DNA of 64,000 nt from an uncultured Pseudomonadales bacterium (lineage in GTDB: Bacteria > Pseudomonadota > Gammaproteobacteria > Pseudomonadales > Porticoccaceae), in NCBI GenBank assembly GCA_943788875.1, contig CALSSA010000003.1:92511-156510 (forward strand), read 5' to 3'. Positions 28,846 to 40,355 of the stretch are shown in pieces; the first letter of the stretch is position 1, and each line of letters opens with the position of its first letter. The notes under the pieces were generated by a model. That model was not told where the DNA came from. It ran no database searches and was given only the letters and a program-made list of their open reading frames with translations. The translations under genes were made by a program, and so were the position numbers.

Positions 28846-31428
28846 TTGCCCACAGCCATTATAAATCGCATTCCAACTAATACCCGTCTATTTCGACGTC
28901 TGATAATGGCTTTTTTGGCCAGCCTGCCATTATGTTCTATCAGCGCCCAGGAACTGTCGCCTGAATGGAACTGTACAGCAGGTGATTCTGGCGACTGGCA
29001 GTGTAATCAAGAAATTGGCAGCACATCACAAAGTGGGGCCGCTCGGCCGGCCCGCAGCCTTGATAGCAATCAGGCAGGCAATCCAGATGAGCCTCGGGTA
29101 GCTAGGGTGCGCAACCTTGACTGGGTGCAAGAAGACGAGATGTCGGCTGAGAAAAAAGCTGAACTCGACCAACATTGCTGTGGTGGCTATATCGAGCCAT
29201 TGAGGGACTACCCGGATGCGGATACGGCACCAGAGGAAGCCTCACTGCGCCTCAATGCCAACAGCACAGAAGCGATCGATGAGAATATCGCCCTGCTGGA
29301 GGGTGATGTTCAAATATCTCAAGGTTACCGGCAAATCAGTAGCAATCAAGCCACCGTAGACCAAGCTGCCCGCCAGGTGACTCTGGAAGGTGATGTCCGC
29401 TTCCGCGAGCCGGGAATGCTACTCCTGGGCACTAACGCTCTGATCGAGATTGATAACAAAGAGGTGTATCTTGAAGATGCCACCTATGTCCTGCATGAGG
29501 CCTCAGTGAGGGGCACAGCGGACACATTATCACGCACTAAAGATGGCATTATTCTGATCAACGATTCCACCTATTCTTCCTGCGCTCCGGGAGACAATGC
29601 CTGGAATATGGTAACCAAACAAATTGCGATTGATCAGAATACGGGTTTTGCCACGGTTAAGAATGCCCGCCTAGAAGTTAAAAATATACCCGTATTTTAT
29701 GTGCCCTACATTAAATTCCCTGTAGACGATCGCCGCTCATCTGGCTTACTGTTCCCAAATATTGAAACGGGCGACAAGAATGGCTTCGACTATGCCCAGC
29801 CGATTTACTGGAACATAGCGCCCAATTATGATGCAACCATAACCCCTCGCTATATTCAAAAGCGCGGCACTGGCATGGCAATGGAATTTCGACATCTCAG
29901 CACATGGTCCAAGACCAAACTCTCAGGCAGCTATCTGGGCAATGATAAAGGTGGCAATGACGAAGATGATCTTGACCCTGCTACCGGATTGTTCCGTCAT
30001 CTGGGCCAGGATCGGCATCTCGCCAGCCTTAACCATACTGGCGGTAGAAATAGACCCTGGTCGACATTTATAGATATGAATTACGTCAGTGACGAAGATT
30101 ATATTCGAGATTTCGGTAACCTGTCTCAAGAAACCAATAGCATTACCCATCTGCATCGCCGCGCCTCCATGAGCTACAAAACCAAACATTGGAATTACAG
30201 CCTAGCGACCAAAGACTTTCAAGTTGTGACTCGCGGTCTTAGCGATCAGTACTCAGTCGAGCCAGAGCTGTCTATCCACGGCTACTACAGATTTGGCAGC
30301 TCATTGATACTCAACCTCAATAATAGCCATGCAATTTTTGATCACAGCAACCCCAATCTGGTGACCGGTAGCCGCAGTCGCATGGACTATGGTTTGAGCT
30401 GGGATAAGCGCTGGACCTGGGGCTATTTGAAACCGAAGGTCAGTCTCAAGCATATAGCCTACAACCTAGAGGCGGGGGATAGCAGGCCACTTGGAGATAC
30501 CAGCCCATCCGTTACTGTGCCTGTCTATTCTATCGATGCAGGTATTTTTCTGGAGCGCGACACTAGCTGGCTGGGCAATTTCCAGCAGACTCTTGAGCCA
30601 AGACTATTCTATGTGAAGTCCGATTTTGAAGATCAGGCCGGGCTGCCTGACTTTGACTCCTCAGCCTACAGTCCCTCATACAACACATTGTTTCTTGATG
30701 GCCGCTTTAGTGGAGGCGACCGAATCTCCGATAATGATCGCTTAACCTTTGGACTGACCAGCAGGTTTATTAATAAAAATACAGGCCAGGAACGCTTTAG
30801 GGTCAGCATTGCCCAATCGATATTCTATGAAGACCGTAAAGTGACTTTGACCCCGAGTAGCTCAATTAATCTGGTGCAGGAATTGACCAGAGATACGTCA
30901 CCCATCGCAATGGAACTGGCTGCTCGAGTCAGCGAAAACTGGCGTATTACCAGCAATCTTACCTATGACAATCTCGACAATGAAATCAACAAAGGCAGTT
31001 TTGGTGTGCGCTATAATGACGAAGAAAACCGGCTGTTCAACGCTACCTACAGATATAATCGAAAACTGGCCCGAGTATTTGATAACACAGATATAGACCA
31101 GGATATTGACCAAGTAGACTTCTCTGCCTTTGTACCAACAGGTAACAATTTCAATCTGGTCGGCCGCTGGAACTATGATTTTACCAACAAGCGGGAACTA
31201 GAAACCTTTGCTGGCTTCGAATACAACAACTGTTGCTGGCGGGCCAGCCTGGTCTTCAGGCGTTGGCTTGATCGAGAGGACGAAATATCGTTGCCGGAAA
31301 TCGACTTAGAGGCCAACAACGGTATCTTCTTCCAAATTCAATTTAAAGGTCTGGCTGGCGTTAGCAGTCGGGTAGACACAATGCTCAAAAATGGTATTTA
31401 CGGTTATGAACCTCTGGAAAACTTTTAA
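28846..31428 (+). CDS. lptD: LPS-assembly outer-membrane protein LptD
   Basis: An 860-residue LPS translocon: signal peptide, an OstA beta-jellyroll (about 130-235, LEGDVQISQGYRQISSNQATVD) and a C-terminal 26-strand barrel domain. Disulfide-forming cysteines are present: an N-terminal pair region (C43, C53, C111, C112), one in TYSSCAPGD, and the NNCCWR pair near the C-terminus. The start is TTG; the next ATG (28906) would leave a signal peptide without basic residues, so TTG is favoured. Followed by overlapping surA. Confidence 0.93.
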   Translation: MPTAIINRIPTNTRLFRRLIMAFLASLPLCSISAQELSPEWNCTAGDSGDWQCNQEIGSTSQSGAARPARSLDSNQAGNPDEPRVARVRNLDWVQEDEMSAEKKAELDQHCCGGYIEPLRDYPDADTAPEEASLRLNANSTEAIDENIALLEGDVQISQGYRQISSNQATVDQAARQVTLEGDVRFREPGMLLLGTNALIEIDNKEVYLEDATYVLHEASVRGTADTLSRTKDGIILINDSTYSSCAPGDNAWNMVTKQIAIDQNTGFATVKNARLEVKNIPVFYVPYIKFPVDDRRSSGLLFPNIETGDKNGFDYAQPIYWNIAPNYDATITPRYIQKRGTGMAMEFRHLSTWSKTKLSGSYLGNDKGGNDEDDLDPATGLFRHLGQDRHLASLNHTGGRNRPWSTFIDMNYVSDEDYIRDFGNLSQETNSITHLHRRASMSYKTKHWNYSLATKDFQVVTRGLSDQYSVEPELSIHGYYRFGSSLILNLNNSHAIFDHSNPNLVTGSRSRMDYGLSWDKRWTWGYLKPKVSLKHIAYNLEAGDSRPLGDTSPSVTVPVYSIDAGIFLERDTSWLGNFQQTLEPRLFYVKSDFEDQAGLPDFDSSAYSPSYNTLFLDGRFSGGDRISDNDRLTFGLTSRFINKNTGQERFRVSIAQSIFYEDRKVTLTPSSSINLVQELTRDTSPIAMELAARVSENWRITSNLTYDNLDNEINKGSFGVRYNDEENRLFNATYRYNRKLARVFDNTDIDQDIDQVDFSAFVPTGNNFNLVGRWNYDFTNKRELETFAGFEYNNCCWRASLVFRRWLDREDEISLPEIDLEANNGIFFQIQFKGLAGVSSRVDTMLKNGIYGYEPLENF

Positions 31429-32719
31429 ATCTCTCTCAATCGCAACAATCGCGGCTAGTACATTTGCTACATCCATGGTCGCTAATGCTCAAATAGAACT
31501 GCTGGATAAAGTGATCGCAGTGGTGGACGACGATGTCGTGCTACAGAGCGAACTGGATGCCCGGATGGTTTCAATTTATACCCAAATCAAGCAATCTGGA
31601 ACTCAGGCGCCACCTCAGGAGATTCTGCTGCAGCAGGTGCTAGATCGACTTATCTCTGAGCGGCTGCAATTGAATATTGCTTACAATGCCGGTGTACGCG
31701 TTAGCGATGAAGAAATTAACCAGGCTATGGGCCGTATCGCTGGCAGCAACAAGATCAGCATGGACGACTACATTGCTAATATCCATGCGGATGGCGGCAC
31801 GGTGGCAACGGTGCGTGAGGATATCCGTAACGAAATTACCATTATGAGAGTGCAGCAGGGCAGAGTTATGCGCCGCATTCAAATCAGCGAACAGGAACTG
31901 GATAATTTTCTTAATTCCGAAGAGGGCAAATTACTGACCAGCCCAGATGTCAATGTGGGCCAGATTTTACTGTCAGTACCCTCAGGTGCTAACACCGAGG
32001 AAGTAGCGAGTATTCTTGAGCGGGCCAATGATTTGCGTACCCAAATTGCCAGCGGGACAGATTTTCGTCAATTGGCTATTGCCAATTCAGCTGATCAATC
32101 GGCACTGCAGGGGGGTGACCTAGGCTGGCGTAAAATGGCCCAGCTACCCGGCATCTTTATTGATGCCGTTGAGCAATTGGATGTTGAGCAAATATCTGAT
32201 CCGATTCGCAGTGGGGCCGGCTTCCACCTATTAAAGCTCTATGAGCGCCGTGGTGGTGGTGAACGCCTAATCGAGCAGCATTTTGCTCGACATATCCTGA
32301 TTAAACCAAACCAGATTCGCGACGAGGAAACGACAATCGCTGAGCTTACCAAACTCCGCGATCGTGTGATTGCAGGCGAAGACTTTGGTGCCCTGTCAAA
32401 AGAGTTCTCCGAAGATCCCGGCTCTGCCCTAAAGAATGGCGAACTGGGTTGGTCCACGCCGGGCATGTTTGTGCCAGAGTTCGAAGAGACAATGAACAAC
32501 ATTGCACTAGATGAAGTCAGTGCGCCATTTAGCTCACAGTTTGGCTGGCATATTCTGCAGGTCACCGAGCGGCGAGATGAGGATTTCAGTTCTAATATCC
32601 TGCGCAACAATGCGCAAAATATGTTGCGCCAGCGCAAGTACGAAGAAGAGCTGCAAGTATGGTTGCAAGAAATCCGTGACGAAGCCTTCATTGAGATCAA
32701 GGGATCCGATAAGTCATGA
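31391..32719 (+). CDS. surA: periplasmic chaperone/peptidyl-prolyl isomerase SurA
   Basis: A 442-residue periplasmic chaperone for outer-membrane proteins, including LptD. Signal peptide ending near VANA, the SurA N-domain ([20 protein letters not shown]), two parvulin domains (about 178-280 and 290-392, the second with [14 protein letters not shown]), and a C-terminal helix. The start may be ATG 31391 or ATG 31406 (MNLWKTFK), which gives a more standard signal peptide; both overlap the lptD 3' end. Confidence 0.95.
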   Translation: MVFTVMNLWKTFKSLSIATIAASTFATSMVANAQIELLDKVIAVVDDDVVLQSELDARMVSIYTQIKQSGTQAPPQEILLQQVLDRLISERLQLNIAYNAGVRVSDEEINQAMGRIAGSNKISMDDYIANIHADGGTVATVREDIRNEITIMRVQQGRVMRRIQISEQELDNFLNSEEGKLLTSPDVNVGQILLSVPSGANTEEVASILERANDLRTQIASGTDFRQLAIANSADQSALQGGDLGWRKMAQLPGIFIDAVEQLDVEQISDPIRSGAGFHLLKLYERRGGGERLIEQHFARHILIKPNQIRDEETTIAELTKLRDRVIAGEDFGALSKEFSEDPGSALKNGELGWSTPGMFVPEFEETMNNIALDEVSAPFSSQFGWHILQVTERRDEDFSSNILRNNAQNMLRQRKYEEELQVWLQEIRDEAFIEIKGSDKS

Positions 32720-33702
32720 CATTAAGACTGGCGCTGACACCAGGAGAGCCCTCCGGTGTCGGGCCTGACCTTGTTATTCAAACTGTGCAGCAGCCACAGG
32801 AAGCAGAACTGGTAGTTTTTGCCGATCAGGAGATGCTGACTGAACGCGCAACACAGCTTGGACTGCCACTCAAAATATTGTCATTCACCCCAGATCAGCC
32901 GGCCCAACCGAGAATGGCAGGGGAAATGGTTGTGGCGCCTGTTTCTCTGGCAGAGCCCGCAGTCGCAGGACAGCTAAATCACAACAATGCCCATTATGTT
33001 TTGCGGACCCTGGACGGGGCCATAGAAGCCTGTCAGTCCCGAGTCTGCGACGCCATGATCACAGGACCAGTGCAAAAGTCTGTGATCAATGAAGCTGGCA
33101 TTGCCTTCTCTGGCCACACTGAATACCTGGCGGACAAGACCAATACTCAGACTGTGGTCATGATGCTGGCCACTGATCAGTTGCGCGTAGCTCTCGCCAC
33201 GACTCACCTACCCCTGCGTGAGGTTGCTGATGCTATTAATAGCCAGCTGCTGACTGAGGTTATTAAGGTACTCTGTCATGATTTGAAAACAATGTTCAAT
33301 ATTGCACAGCCGACTATCTTGGTCTGCGGACTCAATCCCCACGCCGGTGAGTCCGGACATCTGGGGCTCGAGGAAATTGAGATTATTGAGCCGGTGCTAA
33401 ATCAGTTTCGTCAGCGCGGAGTCAACTTGCTAGGCCCATTGCCTGCGGACACCTTATTTACACCCAAATATCTGGACAGTGCGGATGCGGTTTTAGCCAT
33501 GTACCATGATCAAGGGTTGCCAGTGCTTAAATATCAGGGCTTTGGGCAGGCTGCGAATATCACATTGGGGCTACCCATTATTAGAACCTCTGTCGATCAT
33601 GGCACGGCACTTGATTTAGCCGCCACAGGCAAAGCGCACAACGGCAGTCTTGAAACTGCAATCAGAGTTGCCAGACAAATGGCTAAGGCAAGAATCTATT
33701 GA
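32716..33702 (+). CDS. pdxA: 4-hydroxythreonine-4-phosphate dehydrogenase PdxA
   Basis: A 328-residue NAD-dependent dehydrogenase of pyridoxal phosphate synthesis. Substrate and metal residues lie in [37 protein letters not shown] and [12 protein letters not shown]. Overlaps surA by 4 bases (ATGA). The surA-pdxA-rsmA-apaG-apaH order is the classic gammaproteobacterial operon. Confidence 0.97.
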   Translation: MTLRLALTPGEPSGVGPDLVIQTVQQPQEAELVVFADQEMLTERATQLGLPLKILSFTPDQPAQPRMAGEMVVAPVSLAEPAVAGQLNHNNAHYVLRTLDGAIEACQSRVCDAMITGPVQKSVINEAGIAFSGHTEYLADKTNTQTVVMMLATDQLRVALATTHLPLREVADAINSQLLTEVIKVLCHDLKTMFNIAQPTILVCGLNPHAGESGHLGLEEIEIIEPVLNQFRQRGVNLLGPLPADTLFTPKYLDSADAVLAMYHDQGLPVLKYQGFGQAANITLGLPIIRTSVDHGTALDLAATGKAHNGSLETAIRVARQMAKARIY

Positions 33703-34496
33703 GTATTAAGCATCAGGCACGCAAACGCTTTGGGCAAAACTTCCTGGTCGACCAGCAAATTATTGGCCAGATTGTTTCGGCCATTAATCCGCAACCAGAA
33801 GACAATCTGATTGAGATTGGCCCCGGAATGGCAGCTATCACCGAGCATCTGATTAAGTTATGCCCGGGCATGTCGGTATTGGAACTGGATCGAGATCTGG
33901 TTGAGTTTCTTGGTGAGAAGTTTGTCGATTATGAACAGCTTACTATCCATAGTGGCGATGCCTTAAAAACAGATTTCGGCCAGTTTTATGATGGCCGCGA
34001 ACTACGCCTGGTAGGCAACCTACCCTACAATATTTCTACACCATTGTTATTTCATCTACTCAAGGTACGGCATCTAATTAAAGATATGCACTTTATGCTG
34101 CAGCGGGAAGTGGTCGACCGCATTGGCGCTGGGCCGGGGACTAAAGCCTACGGCCGTCTCTCGGTGATGATTCAATATCATTGTCGGGTGTCGCCTCTGA
34201 TTCCGGTACCACCAGAATCTTTTCGCCCGGCACCCAAAGTGCAGTCTGCGGTAGTGCGGCTCAAACCCCATAAAACCATGCCCTGGGTCTGTGATAACGA
34301 AGTCCTGCTCAGTAAAGTGGTCAGCCAGTGCTTCCAGCAGCGGCGCAAGACATTGCGCAACTGCCTGCGTCCATTGACTGATAGTCTTGAGATACCAGCG
34401 GAGGTGATCGATCTGTCGCGCCGTGCAGAGCAGCTGGAAGTGGGCGAATTTGTCAGATTAACCAATTTTATTAATAATAGTCGGCAGCTTTCGTAG
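33699..34496 (+). CDS. rsmA: 16S rRNA dimethyladenosine transferase RsmA (KsgA)
   Basis: A 265-residue methyltransferase that dimethylates A1518 and A1519 of 16S rRNA. The motifs are RFGQNFLVD at the N-terminus, SAM-binding [15 protein letters not shown] (37-51) and catalytic NLPY (107-110). The start is TTG, overlapping the pdxA stop codon; the N-terminus [14 protein letters not shown] aligns with the family, so no alternative start is needed. Confidence 0.97.
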   Translation: MSIKHQARKRFGQNFLVDQQIIGQIVSAINPQPEDNLIEIGPGMAAITEHLIKLCPGMSVLELDRDLVEFLGEKFVDYEQLTIHSGDALKTDFGQFYDGRELRLVGNLPYNISTPLLFHLLKVRHLIKDMHFMLQREVVDRIGAGPGTKAYGRLSVMIQYHCRVSPLIPVPPESFRPAPKVQSAVVRLKPHKTMPWVCDNEVLLSKVVSQCFQQRRKTLRNCLRPLTDSLEIPAEVIDLSRRAEQLEVGEFVRLTNFINNSRQLS

Positions 34497-34528
34497 TCCT
34501 CCGACAAAAACAAAGGTCTAAGCAAGTA

Positions 34529-34903
34529 ATGAGCACTCAGCCAATAGTCGTTAGCGTCGAAACCGAATATCTATCCAATCAGTCCCAGCCGGAGGATGGC
34601 CGGTTCGCTTTTGCCTATCATATTACTATTGAAAACTGTGGTGCTGAGACAGCCCAGCTGCTGAGTCGACACTGGGTGATTGTCGATGCCAATCAGGAGC
34701 GCAAGGAGGTGAAGGGTATGGGTGTGATTGGTGAGCAACCAGTCATAGCGGCCGGTGAGACCTATAGCTATAGCAGTGGTGTGGTGCTAGATACACCAGT
34801 GGGTACCATGGAGGGCTCCTATCAGCTAGTCGATGAAAGCGGTGATGCATTTGATGCTCCGATTCAACCATTTTTACTGTCGACACCCAATGCAGTGCAT
34901 TAG
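34529..34903 (+). CDS. apaG: ApaG (Co2+/Mg2+ efflux-linked protein)
   Basis: A 124-residue single-domain beta-sandwich protein of the ApaG family (VETEYLSNQSQPEDGRFAFAYHITIEN, then SRHWVIVDANQERKEVKGMGVIGEQP). Its biochemical role is not settled; the name comes from linkage to apaH. It ends immediately before the apaH start codon. Confidence 0.95.
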   Translation: MSTQPIVVSVETEYLSNQSQPEDGRFAFAYHITIENCGAETAQLLSRHWVIVDANQERKEVKGMGVIGEQPVIAAGETYSYSSGVVLDTPVGTMEGSYQLVDESGDAFDAPIQPFLLSTPNAVH

Positions 34904-35701
34904 ATGACCGATTACGCCGTTGGGGATGTTCAGGGCTGTCTGGATCCATTATTGCAGCTATTAGACAAAGTGGCGTTTGATCCAAACCTGGATCGCTTAA
35001 TTTCAGTGGGTGATCTGATTAATCGGGGGCCAAAGTCATTAGAGACCCTACGCTTCTGCTATGGCCTCGGTGACGCCTTTAAAATGGTACTGGGAAATCA
35101 TGATCTGCATCTCCTCGCCATTGCCCATGGTGTTAGGAGCCCCACCCCAAAAGATACTCTAGATGAAATTCTCAATGCGCCTGACAGGGCGCAGTTACTT
35201 GATTGGCTACAACAGCAACCATTGCTGCTGCAGGTCGGGCAGTACCATATTGTTCATGCGGGCATACCGCCGATCTGGGATTTGCCTAAGGCCCACACAT
35301 TGGCTGCGGAAGTGAGCTGCGTTTTAAGATCAGATGCTGCCGGGGAATATTTTAGTCATATGTATGGCAATCAACCGGCGATCTGGTCAGAGAATCTGTC
35401 AGGTCCTGAGCGCTGGAGGGTGATCACTAATTATTTAACCAGAATGCGGTTTTGCACCGCTGAGGGAGAGCTTGAACTAGAGTCTAAATCAGCGATTGAG
35501 TTAGTTCTTCCCTACAGACCCTGGTTTGCACACAGTCATCATCGTAATCTCAATGATAAGATTATTTTTGGCCATTGGGCTGCACTCGAGGGCCGAGACT
35601 GCGGTGACAATGTCTTCGCTCTAGATACTGGCTGTGTCTGGGGCGGCCCGATGCGGCTGATGAATTTAGATAACCACGAATACCTCCACCAAATGGCTTA
35701 G
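34904..35701 (+). CDS. apaH: symmetrical diadenosine tetraphosphate hydrolase ApaH
   Basis: A 265-residue calcineurin-like phosphoesterase that cleaves Ap4A to two ADP; it also decaps NpnN-capped RNA in E. coli. Metal-binding motifs are GDVQGCLDPL, GDLINRGPKS and GNHDLHLLA, with HAGIPPIWD and a late GHWAALEG. The coding region abuts apaG without spacing. A weak 7-base hairpin (CCCTTAG/CTAAGGG) follows the stop. Confidence 0.97.
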   Translation: MTDYAVGDVQGCLDPLLQLLDKVAFDPNLDRLISVGDLINRGPKSLETLRFCYGLGDAFKMVLGNHDLHLLAIAHGVRSPTPKDTLDEILNAPDRAQLLDWLQQQPLLLQVGQYHIVHAGIPPIWDLPKAHTLAAEVSCVLRSDAAGEYFSHMYGNQPAIWSENLSGPERWRVITNYLTRMRFCTAEGELELESKSAIELVLPYRPWFAHSHHRNLNDKIIFGHWAALEGRDCGDNVFALDTGCVWGGPMRLMNLDNHEYLHQMA

Positions 35702-35755
35702 GTGTCCCCTTAGATCTAGACTAAGGGTAGCCTTATTAAAAAGGACTGACCTACG

Positions 35756-37774
35756 ATGAGTAAAAAATACTGCCTACCGCTTCTAATGGTACTGCTTGCA
35801 TCTGCCTGTAGCGAACAGGTGCCTCTGAACTCAGGCATCGATACTGATGGCATGAACCATGACGTTCGCCCTCAAGATGATTTTTATGAGTACGCCAATG
35901 GTGGCTGGCTGGCAGCCACAGAAATACCGGCAGATGAAGTCGGCTGGGGTAGCTATATGACATTGCGCAAGGAAAGCCTAGAGCAGAGCAAAGCAATTGT
36001 GATTGCAGCGGCACAAAATCCTAAATCGGATGCTGGTAAAAGGAAAATCGGCGACTATTACAATGCCTATATGGATCAAGCTGGTATCGATGAACTTGGA
36101 GGCACTCCTATTGCTGAGGATCTGGCAGCTATCGACAGATTGGTGACACATAGCGATGTAGCCAGCTATTTTGGCCGCAGCAATGCCATTGGAGTAGACG
36201 CACCTATTAATTTATATGTCGGCCAGGATGATAAGGATGCGACGCGCTATGCAATGTTCATTGTGCAGTCAGGGCTCGGACTGCCAGATCGCGATTATTA
36301 TACTGACCAATCAGAACGTGGGTTGCTGATTATTAACAAATATAAGGCTTATATCAGTCAGCTATTTGCTCATAACGGCCAGCCCGACGGAGCCGCAGCT
36401 GCAGAACGAATCTTTTTGCTGGAGAGCAAACTGGCGGCGGCGCAATGGTCTAAGGTTGATAATCGCGACGCGGACAAAGCCTACAATAAGTACAGCAGGA
36501 CGCAGCTCACTGAGTTGCTGTCTAACCTAAATCTTGATCAGTACCTAAAAGATATAGGCGCCGCTGATCTAGAATATGCCATTGTCAGCCAACCCAGTTA
36601 TGTAGAGACGTTTAATAGCCTGTTGGTGCAGACTGATGTAGCTACATGGAAGGATTACCTGCGGCTGCAGTTAACTGGTAGCTTTGCCGCCTATCTCTCG
36701 GCAGACTATGTCGACAGCCACTTTGAGTTCTACAGTAAAACTCTTTCGGGGCGTCAGGAACAACAAGCCCGCTGGCGCAAGGCAGTCTCCTCCATCAATC
36801 GTAATCTCGGTGAGCTATTGGGCAAACTCTATGTTGAAAAGCATTTCCCAGAATCCTCCAAGGCACGCATGATTGAGATGGTCAACTATCTGATTGAGGC
36901 CTACGCAGACTCAATCAAAAATCTGGACTGGATGACAGAGCCGACAAAGCAGCAGTCACTCATTAAGCTGTCGAAATTTACCCCGAAAATTGCTTACCCA
37001 GACAAGTGGCTGGATTATTCCTCACTGCAGATCAGTGCCGATGATTTAGTGGGAAATATCAAGCGTGCTCGGATATTTAGCCACAACCGTAATCTGGGCA
37101 AGCTCGGCAGCCCAATTGATCGGGACGAATGGTTTATGGCGCCTCAGCAAGTCAATGCCTATTACAACCCTGGCCTCAATGAGATTGTTTTTCCCGCAGC
37201 CTATCTGCAGGCACCCAACTTTTTACCTGAGGCCGACAACGCCTACAACTACGGCACCATCGGAACGACCATCGGTCATGAAATTGGTCATGGTTTTGAT
37301 GACCAGGGCAGCAAATATGATGGCGATGGTAATTTGAGGAGCTGGTGGACTGAGGAAGACCGCGACAATTTTGAGCAGCGCACCATGAGTCTGGTAGAGC
37401 AATTTAATAAGTTTGAGCCCCTTCCCGGTCTATTTGTTAATGGGGAGCTAACATTGGGCGAGAACATTGGCGATCTTGGCGGAACAGCGATTGCGCTTAA
37501 AGCCTATCGAATGTCCCTTAAGGGCAAACCTTCCCCAGTCATTGACGGCTTTACTGGCGAGCAGAGGTTCTTTTTGGGTAACGCCCAGTCCAGCCGCCTT
37601 AAGTGGAGACCGCAGATACTTGAACTGATTGTAAAAACCGACCCCCACTCTCCAGACAAGTACCGCATCAACGGTGTGTTTTCCAATATGGCCGAATTCT
37701 ACAAAACCTATGATGTGAACGAAGGGGATGCTTTGTATTTACCACAACAACAACGGGTCGAGATCTGGCAGTAG
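35756..37774 (+). CDS. M13 family (neprilysin-like) zinc metallopeptidase, lipoprotein
   Basis: A 672-residue M13 peptidase. The N-terminus is a lipoprotein signal (MVLLASAC, lipobox ASAC), then an N-terminal helical domain, and the catalytic domain with HEIGH (508-512) plus the third zinc ligand E569 in the ENIGDLGG motif. Family members degrade oligopeptides; here the lipid anchor places it in the periplasm or outer membrane. Single gene ending at a bidirectional terminator. Confidence 0.94.
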   Translation: MSKKYCLPLLMVLLASACSEQVPLNSGIDTDGMNHDVRPQDDFYEYANGGWLAATEIPADEVGWGSYMTLRKESLEQSKAIVIAAAQNPKSDAGKRKIGDYYNAYMDQAGIDELGGTPIAEDLAAIDRLVTHSDVASYFGRSNAIGVDAPINLYVGQDDKDATRYAMFIVQSGLGLPDRDYYTDQSERGLLIINKYKAYISQLFAHNGQPDGAAAAERIFLLESKLAAAQWSKVDNRDADKAYNKYSRTQLTELLSNLNLDQYLKDIGAADLEYAIVSQPSYVETFNSLLVQTDVATWKDYLRLQLTGSFAAYLSADYVDSHFEFYSKTLSGRQEQQARWRKAVSSINRNLGELLGKLYVEKHFPESSKARMIEMVNYLIEAYADSIKNLDWMTEPTKQQSLIKLSKFTPKIAYPDKWLDYSSLQISADDLVGNIKRARIFSHNRNLGKLGSPIDRDEWFMAPQQVNAYYNPGLNEIVFPAAYLQAPNFLPEADNAYNYGTIGTTIGHEIGHGFDDQGSKYDGDGNLRSWWTEEDRDNFEQRTMSLVEQFNKFEPLPGLFVNGELTLGENIGDLGGTAIALKAYRMSLKGKPSPVIDGFTGEQRFFLGNAQSSRLKWRPQILELIVKTDPHSPDKYRINGVFSNMAEFYKTYDVNEGDALYLPQQQRVEIWQ

Positions 37775-37791
37775 CTTTTTATGGCAGACAC

Positions 37792-37822
37792 AAAAAAGCC
37801 GAGCAAGGAGCTCGGCTTTTTT
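37792..37822. terminator. bidirectional Rho-independent terminator
   Basis: AAAAAA, then stem GCCGAGC, loop AAGGA, stem GCTCGGC, then TTTTTT. It is symmetric, so it can serve both the peptidase gene (plus strand) and the end of the alpha operon at rplQ (minus strand), which converge here. Confidence 0.93.
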
Positions 37823-37835
37823 ATTTAGAAGGCGC

Positions 37836-38234
37836 TTATTCTGCGGCTTCTAATACCTCTTCAGCCACTTCAACGATCTCGCGGTCAACTAGCTCTACAT
37901 AGGCCATTGGGGCGTTATCACCAGTGCGATTACCACACTTGAGGATGCGCAAATAACCACCTGGACGCTCCTGATAACGCTTGCCCAGATCAGTAAACAA
38001 CTTACCAACGGTGGCTTTGTCACGCAGGCGATCAAAGGCAAGACGACGGTTGGCAACATTGTCTTCTTTGGCCAACGTAATCAATGGCTCAGCAAAACGA
38101 CGCAGCTCTTTGGCCTTTGGCAAAGTTGTTCTAATCAACTCATGCTCAACCAGTGAGGCTGTCATATTGCGAAACATTGCTCTTCTGTGAGAGCCGGATT
38201 TGTTCAGTTTGCGGCCACTGTAACGATGACGCAT
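37836..38234 (-). CDS. rplQ: 50S ribosomal protein L17
   Basis: A 132-residue protein beginning [20 protein letters not shown], the family hallmark. Last gene of the alpha operon. An acidic C-terminal tail ([12 protein letters not shown]) extends beyond the conserved YVELVD core. Confidence 0.98.
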   Translation of the reverse strand: MRHRYSGRKLNKSGSHRRAMFRNMTASLVEHELIRTTLPKAKELRRFAEPLITLAKEDNVANRRLAFDRLRDKATVGKLFTDLGKRYQERPGGYLRILKCGNRTGDNAPMAYVELVDREIVEVAEEVLEAAE

Positions 38235-38290
38235 GATTTTTATTCCTTAATTCGTTGCTGTCTCAGCAATGATATCTATACAAACTGCCC

Positions 38291-39286
38291 TTAGACGAGT
38301 TCGCGTTCACTTTTCAGGCTAGCTGGTGGCCAGTTCTCAAGACGCATCCCTAGAGACAGTCCACGAGAAGCAAGCACATCCTTAATCTCGGTTAGAGACT
38401 TCTTACCCAAATTAGGCGTCTTCAACAACTCAACTTCAGTGCGTTGAATCAGGTCGCCAATATAATAAATGCTCTCTGCTTTCAGGCAGTTAGCCGAGCG
38501 TACAGTTAGTTCAAGATCGTCAACTGGACGCAATAAGATCGGATCGATCTCTTCTTCTTTCTCTTCTGGCTCAGCAGCAGTTTCGCCTTCGAGGTCAACG
38601 AATACAGCCATCTGCTGTTGCAGAATGGTCGCAGCACGACGGATCGCTTCTTCAGGATCGATAGTGCCGTTGGTCTCTAATTCAAGTACTAGTTTGTCCA
38701 GATCAGTGCGATTTTCAACACGCGCACTTTCAACACTGTATGAAACCTTGAAGATCGGGCTGAAGGATGCATCAAACTGCAAGCGACCAATGGTGCGATT
38801 CTCATCGTCGTTGGCGCGAGCGTCAGATGGCTGATAGCCACGACCGCGAACAATGCGCAATTGCATGCTCAACTTAGCTTTGCCAGAAATATTGGCAATC
38901 ACATGGTCAGGATTAATAATTTCGATATGACCATCGCTTTCAATATCACCGGCAGTAACAACGCCAGGCCCTGAAGCATTGAGTGTCACTGTAGTGTCGT
39001 CACGACCTTCCATAACAACGGCGACGCCTTTGAGGTTGAGGAGGATTTCCATCACGTCCTCTTGAACACCCTCAATAGCGGAGTATTCATGCTCAACACC
39101 ATCAATCTCAGCTTCAATGATGGCGCAGCCAGACATAGAAGACAGGAGAATACGACGCAGGGCATTGCCCAACGTGTGACCGAAACCACGCTCTAGAGGC
39201 TCTAAAACCACCTTAGCATGCGTAGGGTTGTACGACGTCACATCAATATTGCGCGGTGTAAGAAATTCAGTAGCAGAATTTTGCAT
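38291..39286 (-). CDS. rpoA: RNA polymerase subunit alpha
   Basis: A 331-residue alpha subunit: N-terminal dimerisation/assembly domain ([20 protein letters not shown]), an acidic linker ([13 protein letters not shown]), and the C-terminal UP-element/activator-binding domain ([36 protein letters not shown]). Located between rpsD and rplQ as usual. Confidence 0.98.
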   Translation of the reverse strand: MQNSATEFLTPRNIDVTSYNPTHAKVVLEPLERGFGHTLGNALRRILLSSMSGCAIIEAEIDGVEHEYSAIEGVQEDVMEILLNLKGVAVVMEGRDDTTVTLNASGPGVVTAGDIESDGHIEIINPDHVIANISGKAKLSMQLRIVRGRGYQPSDARANDDENRTIGRLQFDASFSPIFKVSYSVESARVENRTDLDKLVLELETNGTIDPEEAIRRAATILQQQMAVFVDLEGETAAEPEEKEEEIDPILLRPVDDLELTVRSANCLKAESIYYIGDLIQRTEVELLKTPNLGKKSLTEIKDVLASRGLSLGMRLENWPPASLKSERELV

Positions 39287-39314
39287 ATTATTACCTGTAA
39301 GAGCTGTAAAGCGA

Positions 39315-39935
39315 TTACTTAGAGTAAAGTTCGACGATCAGATTTTCATTGATCTCGGCAGGCAAATCAGAACGGTCTGGGTTGCGCGTATACGTGCCTT
39401 CCATCTTGTTTGTATCTACTTGCATCCATTCAACTTCACCACGTTGTGCGGCCAACTGCAGAGCAGTTTGAACGCGCAGCTGCTTCTTTGATTTTTCGCG
39501 CAGCCCCACAGTGTCACCTTCCTGAACCTTGAAAGAAGCGATATTAACCTTCTGACCGTTCACAAGGATCGAGTTGTGAGCCACTAACTGACGAGATTCG
39601 GCACGAGTAGCACCAAAGCCCATACGATAAACGACGTTGTCCAAGCGAGTCTCAAGAAGAGTCAGCAGGTTTTCACCTGTGTTGCCCTTGAGGCGAGCAG
39701 CCGCTTTATAGTAGTTGCGAAATTGCTTTTCCAGCACGCCATAAATCCGACGTACTTTTTGTTTTTCACGGAGCTGAACCCCGTAGTCAGACAGTCGACC
39801 GCGACGCTGGCCGTGTTGGCCTGGCGCACTTTCGTGACGACATTTTGATTCCAATGGGCGAACACCACTCTTCAGGAAAAGATCAGTTCCCTCACGGCGT
39901 GAAAGCTTACAAGTTGGTCCGAGATACCTAGCCAT
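39315..39935 (-). CDS. rpsD: 30S ribosomal protein S4
   Basis: A 206-residue S4 with [18 protein letters not shown] at the start and an S4 RNA-binding domain ([25 protein letters not shown] style region). In E. coli S4 represses the alpha operon by binding its mRNA; the same may apply here. No zinc-type cysteine cluster: this is a C-minus form. Confidence 0.98.
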   Translation of the reverse strand: MARYLGPTCKLSRREGTDLFLKSGVRPLESKCRHESAPGQHGQRRGRLSDYGVQLREKQKVRRIYGVLEKQFRNYYKAAARLKGNTGENLLTLLETRLDNVVYRMGFGATRAESRQLVAHNSILVNGQKVNIASFKVQEGDTVGLREKSKKQLRVQTALQLAAQRGEVEWMQVDTNKMEGTYTRNPDRSDLPAEINENLIVELYSK

Positions 39936-39947
39936 TTCCTATCTCCC

Positions 39948-40340
39948 TTACACGCGACGTTTTTTCGGTGGACGACAGCCATTATGGGGCACAGGCGTCA
40001 CATCGGTAATGTTAGTAATTTTGTATCCAGCATTATTGAGTGCGCGGACTGCGGACTCACGACCGGGACCAGGACCTTTGACTTGAACGTCAAGATTCTT
40101 TAGACCATAGTCTTTCGCCGCTTCACCGGCGCGCTCTGCAGCGACCTGCGCAGCAAACGGAGTGCTTTTACGTGAACCACGGAAGCCAGAACCACCTGAG
40201 GTCGCCCAGGAAAGTGCATTTCCCTGACGGTCAGTGATCGTAACAATCGTGTTATTGAAAGAAGCATAGATATGGGCAATCCCGTCTATGACTGTCTTCT
40301 TGACCTTTTTACGGGCCGGCTTAGTAGCTGCTTTTGCCAT
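39948..40340 (-). CDS. rpsK: 30S ribosomal protein S11
   Basis: A 130-residue S11 with a basic N-terminus ([16 protein letters not shown]), the core [21 protein letters not shown] and the C-terminal end [18 protein letters not shown], all diagnostic. Alpha operon, between rpsM and rpsD. Confidence 0.98.
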   Translation of the reverse strand: MAKAATKPARKKVKKTVIDGIAHIYASFNNTIVTITDRQGNALSWATSGGSGFRGSRKSTPFAAQVAAERAGEAAKDYGLKNLDVQVKGPGPGRESAVRALNNAGYKITNITDVTPVPHNGCRPPKKRRV

Positions 40341-40355
40341 TAGAAATGATCCTAA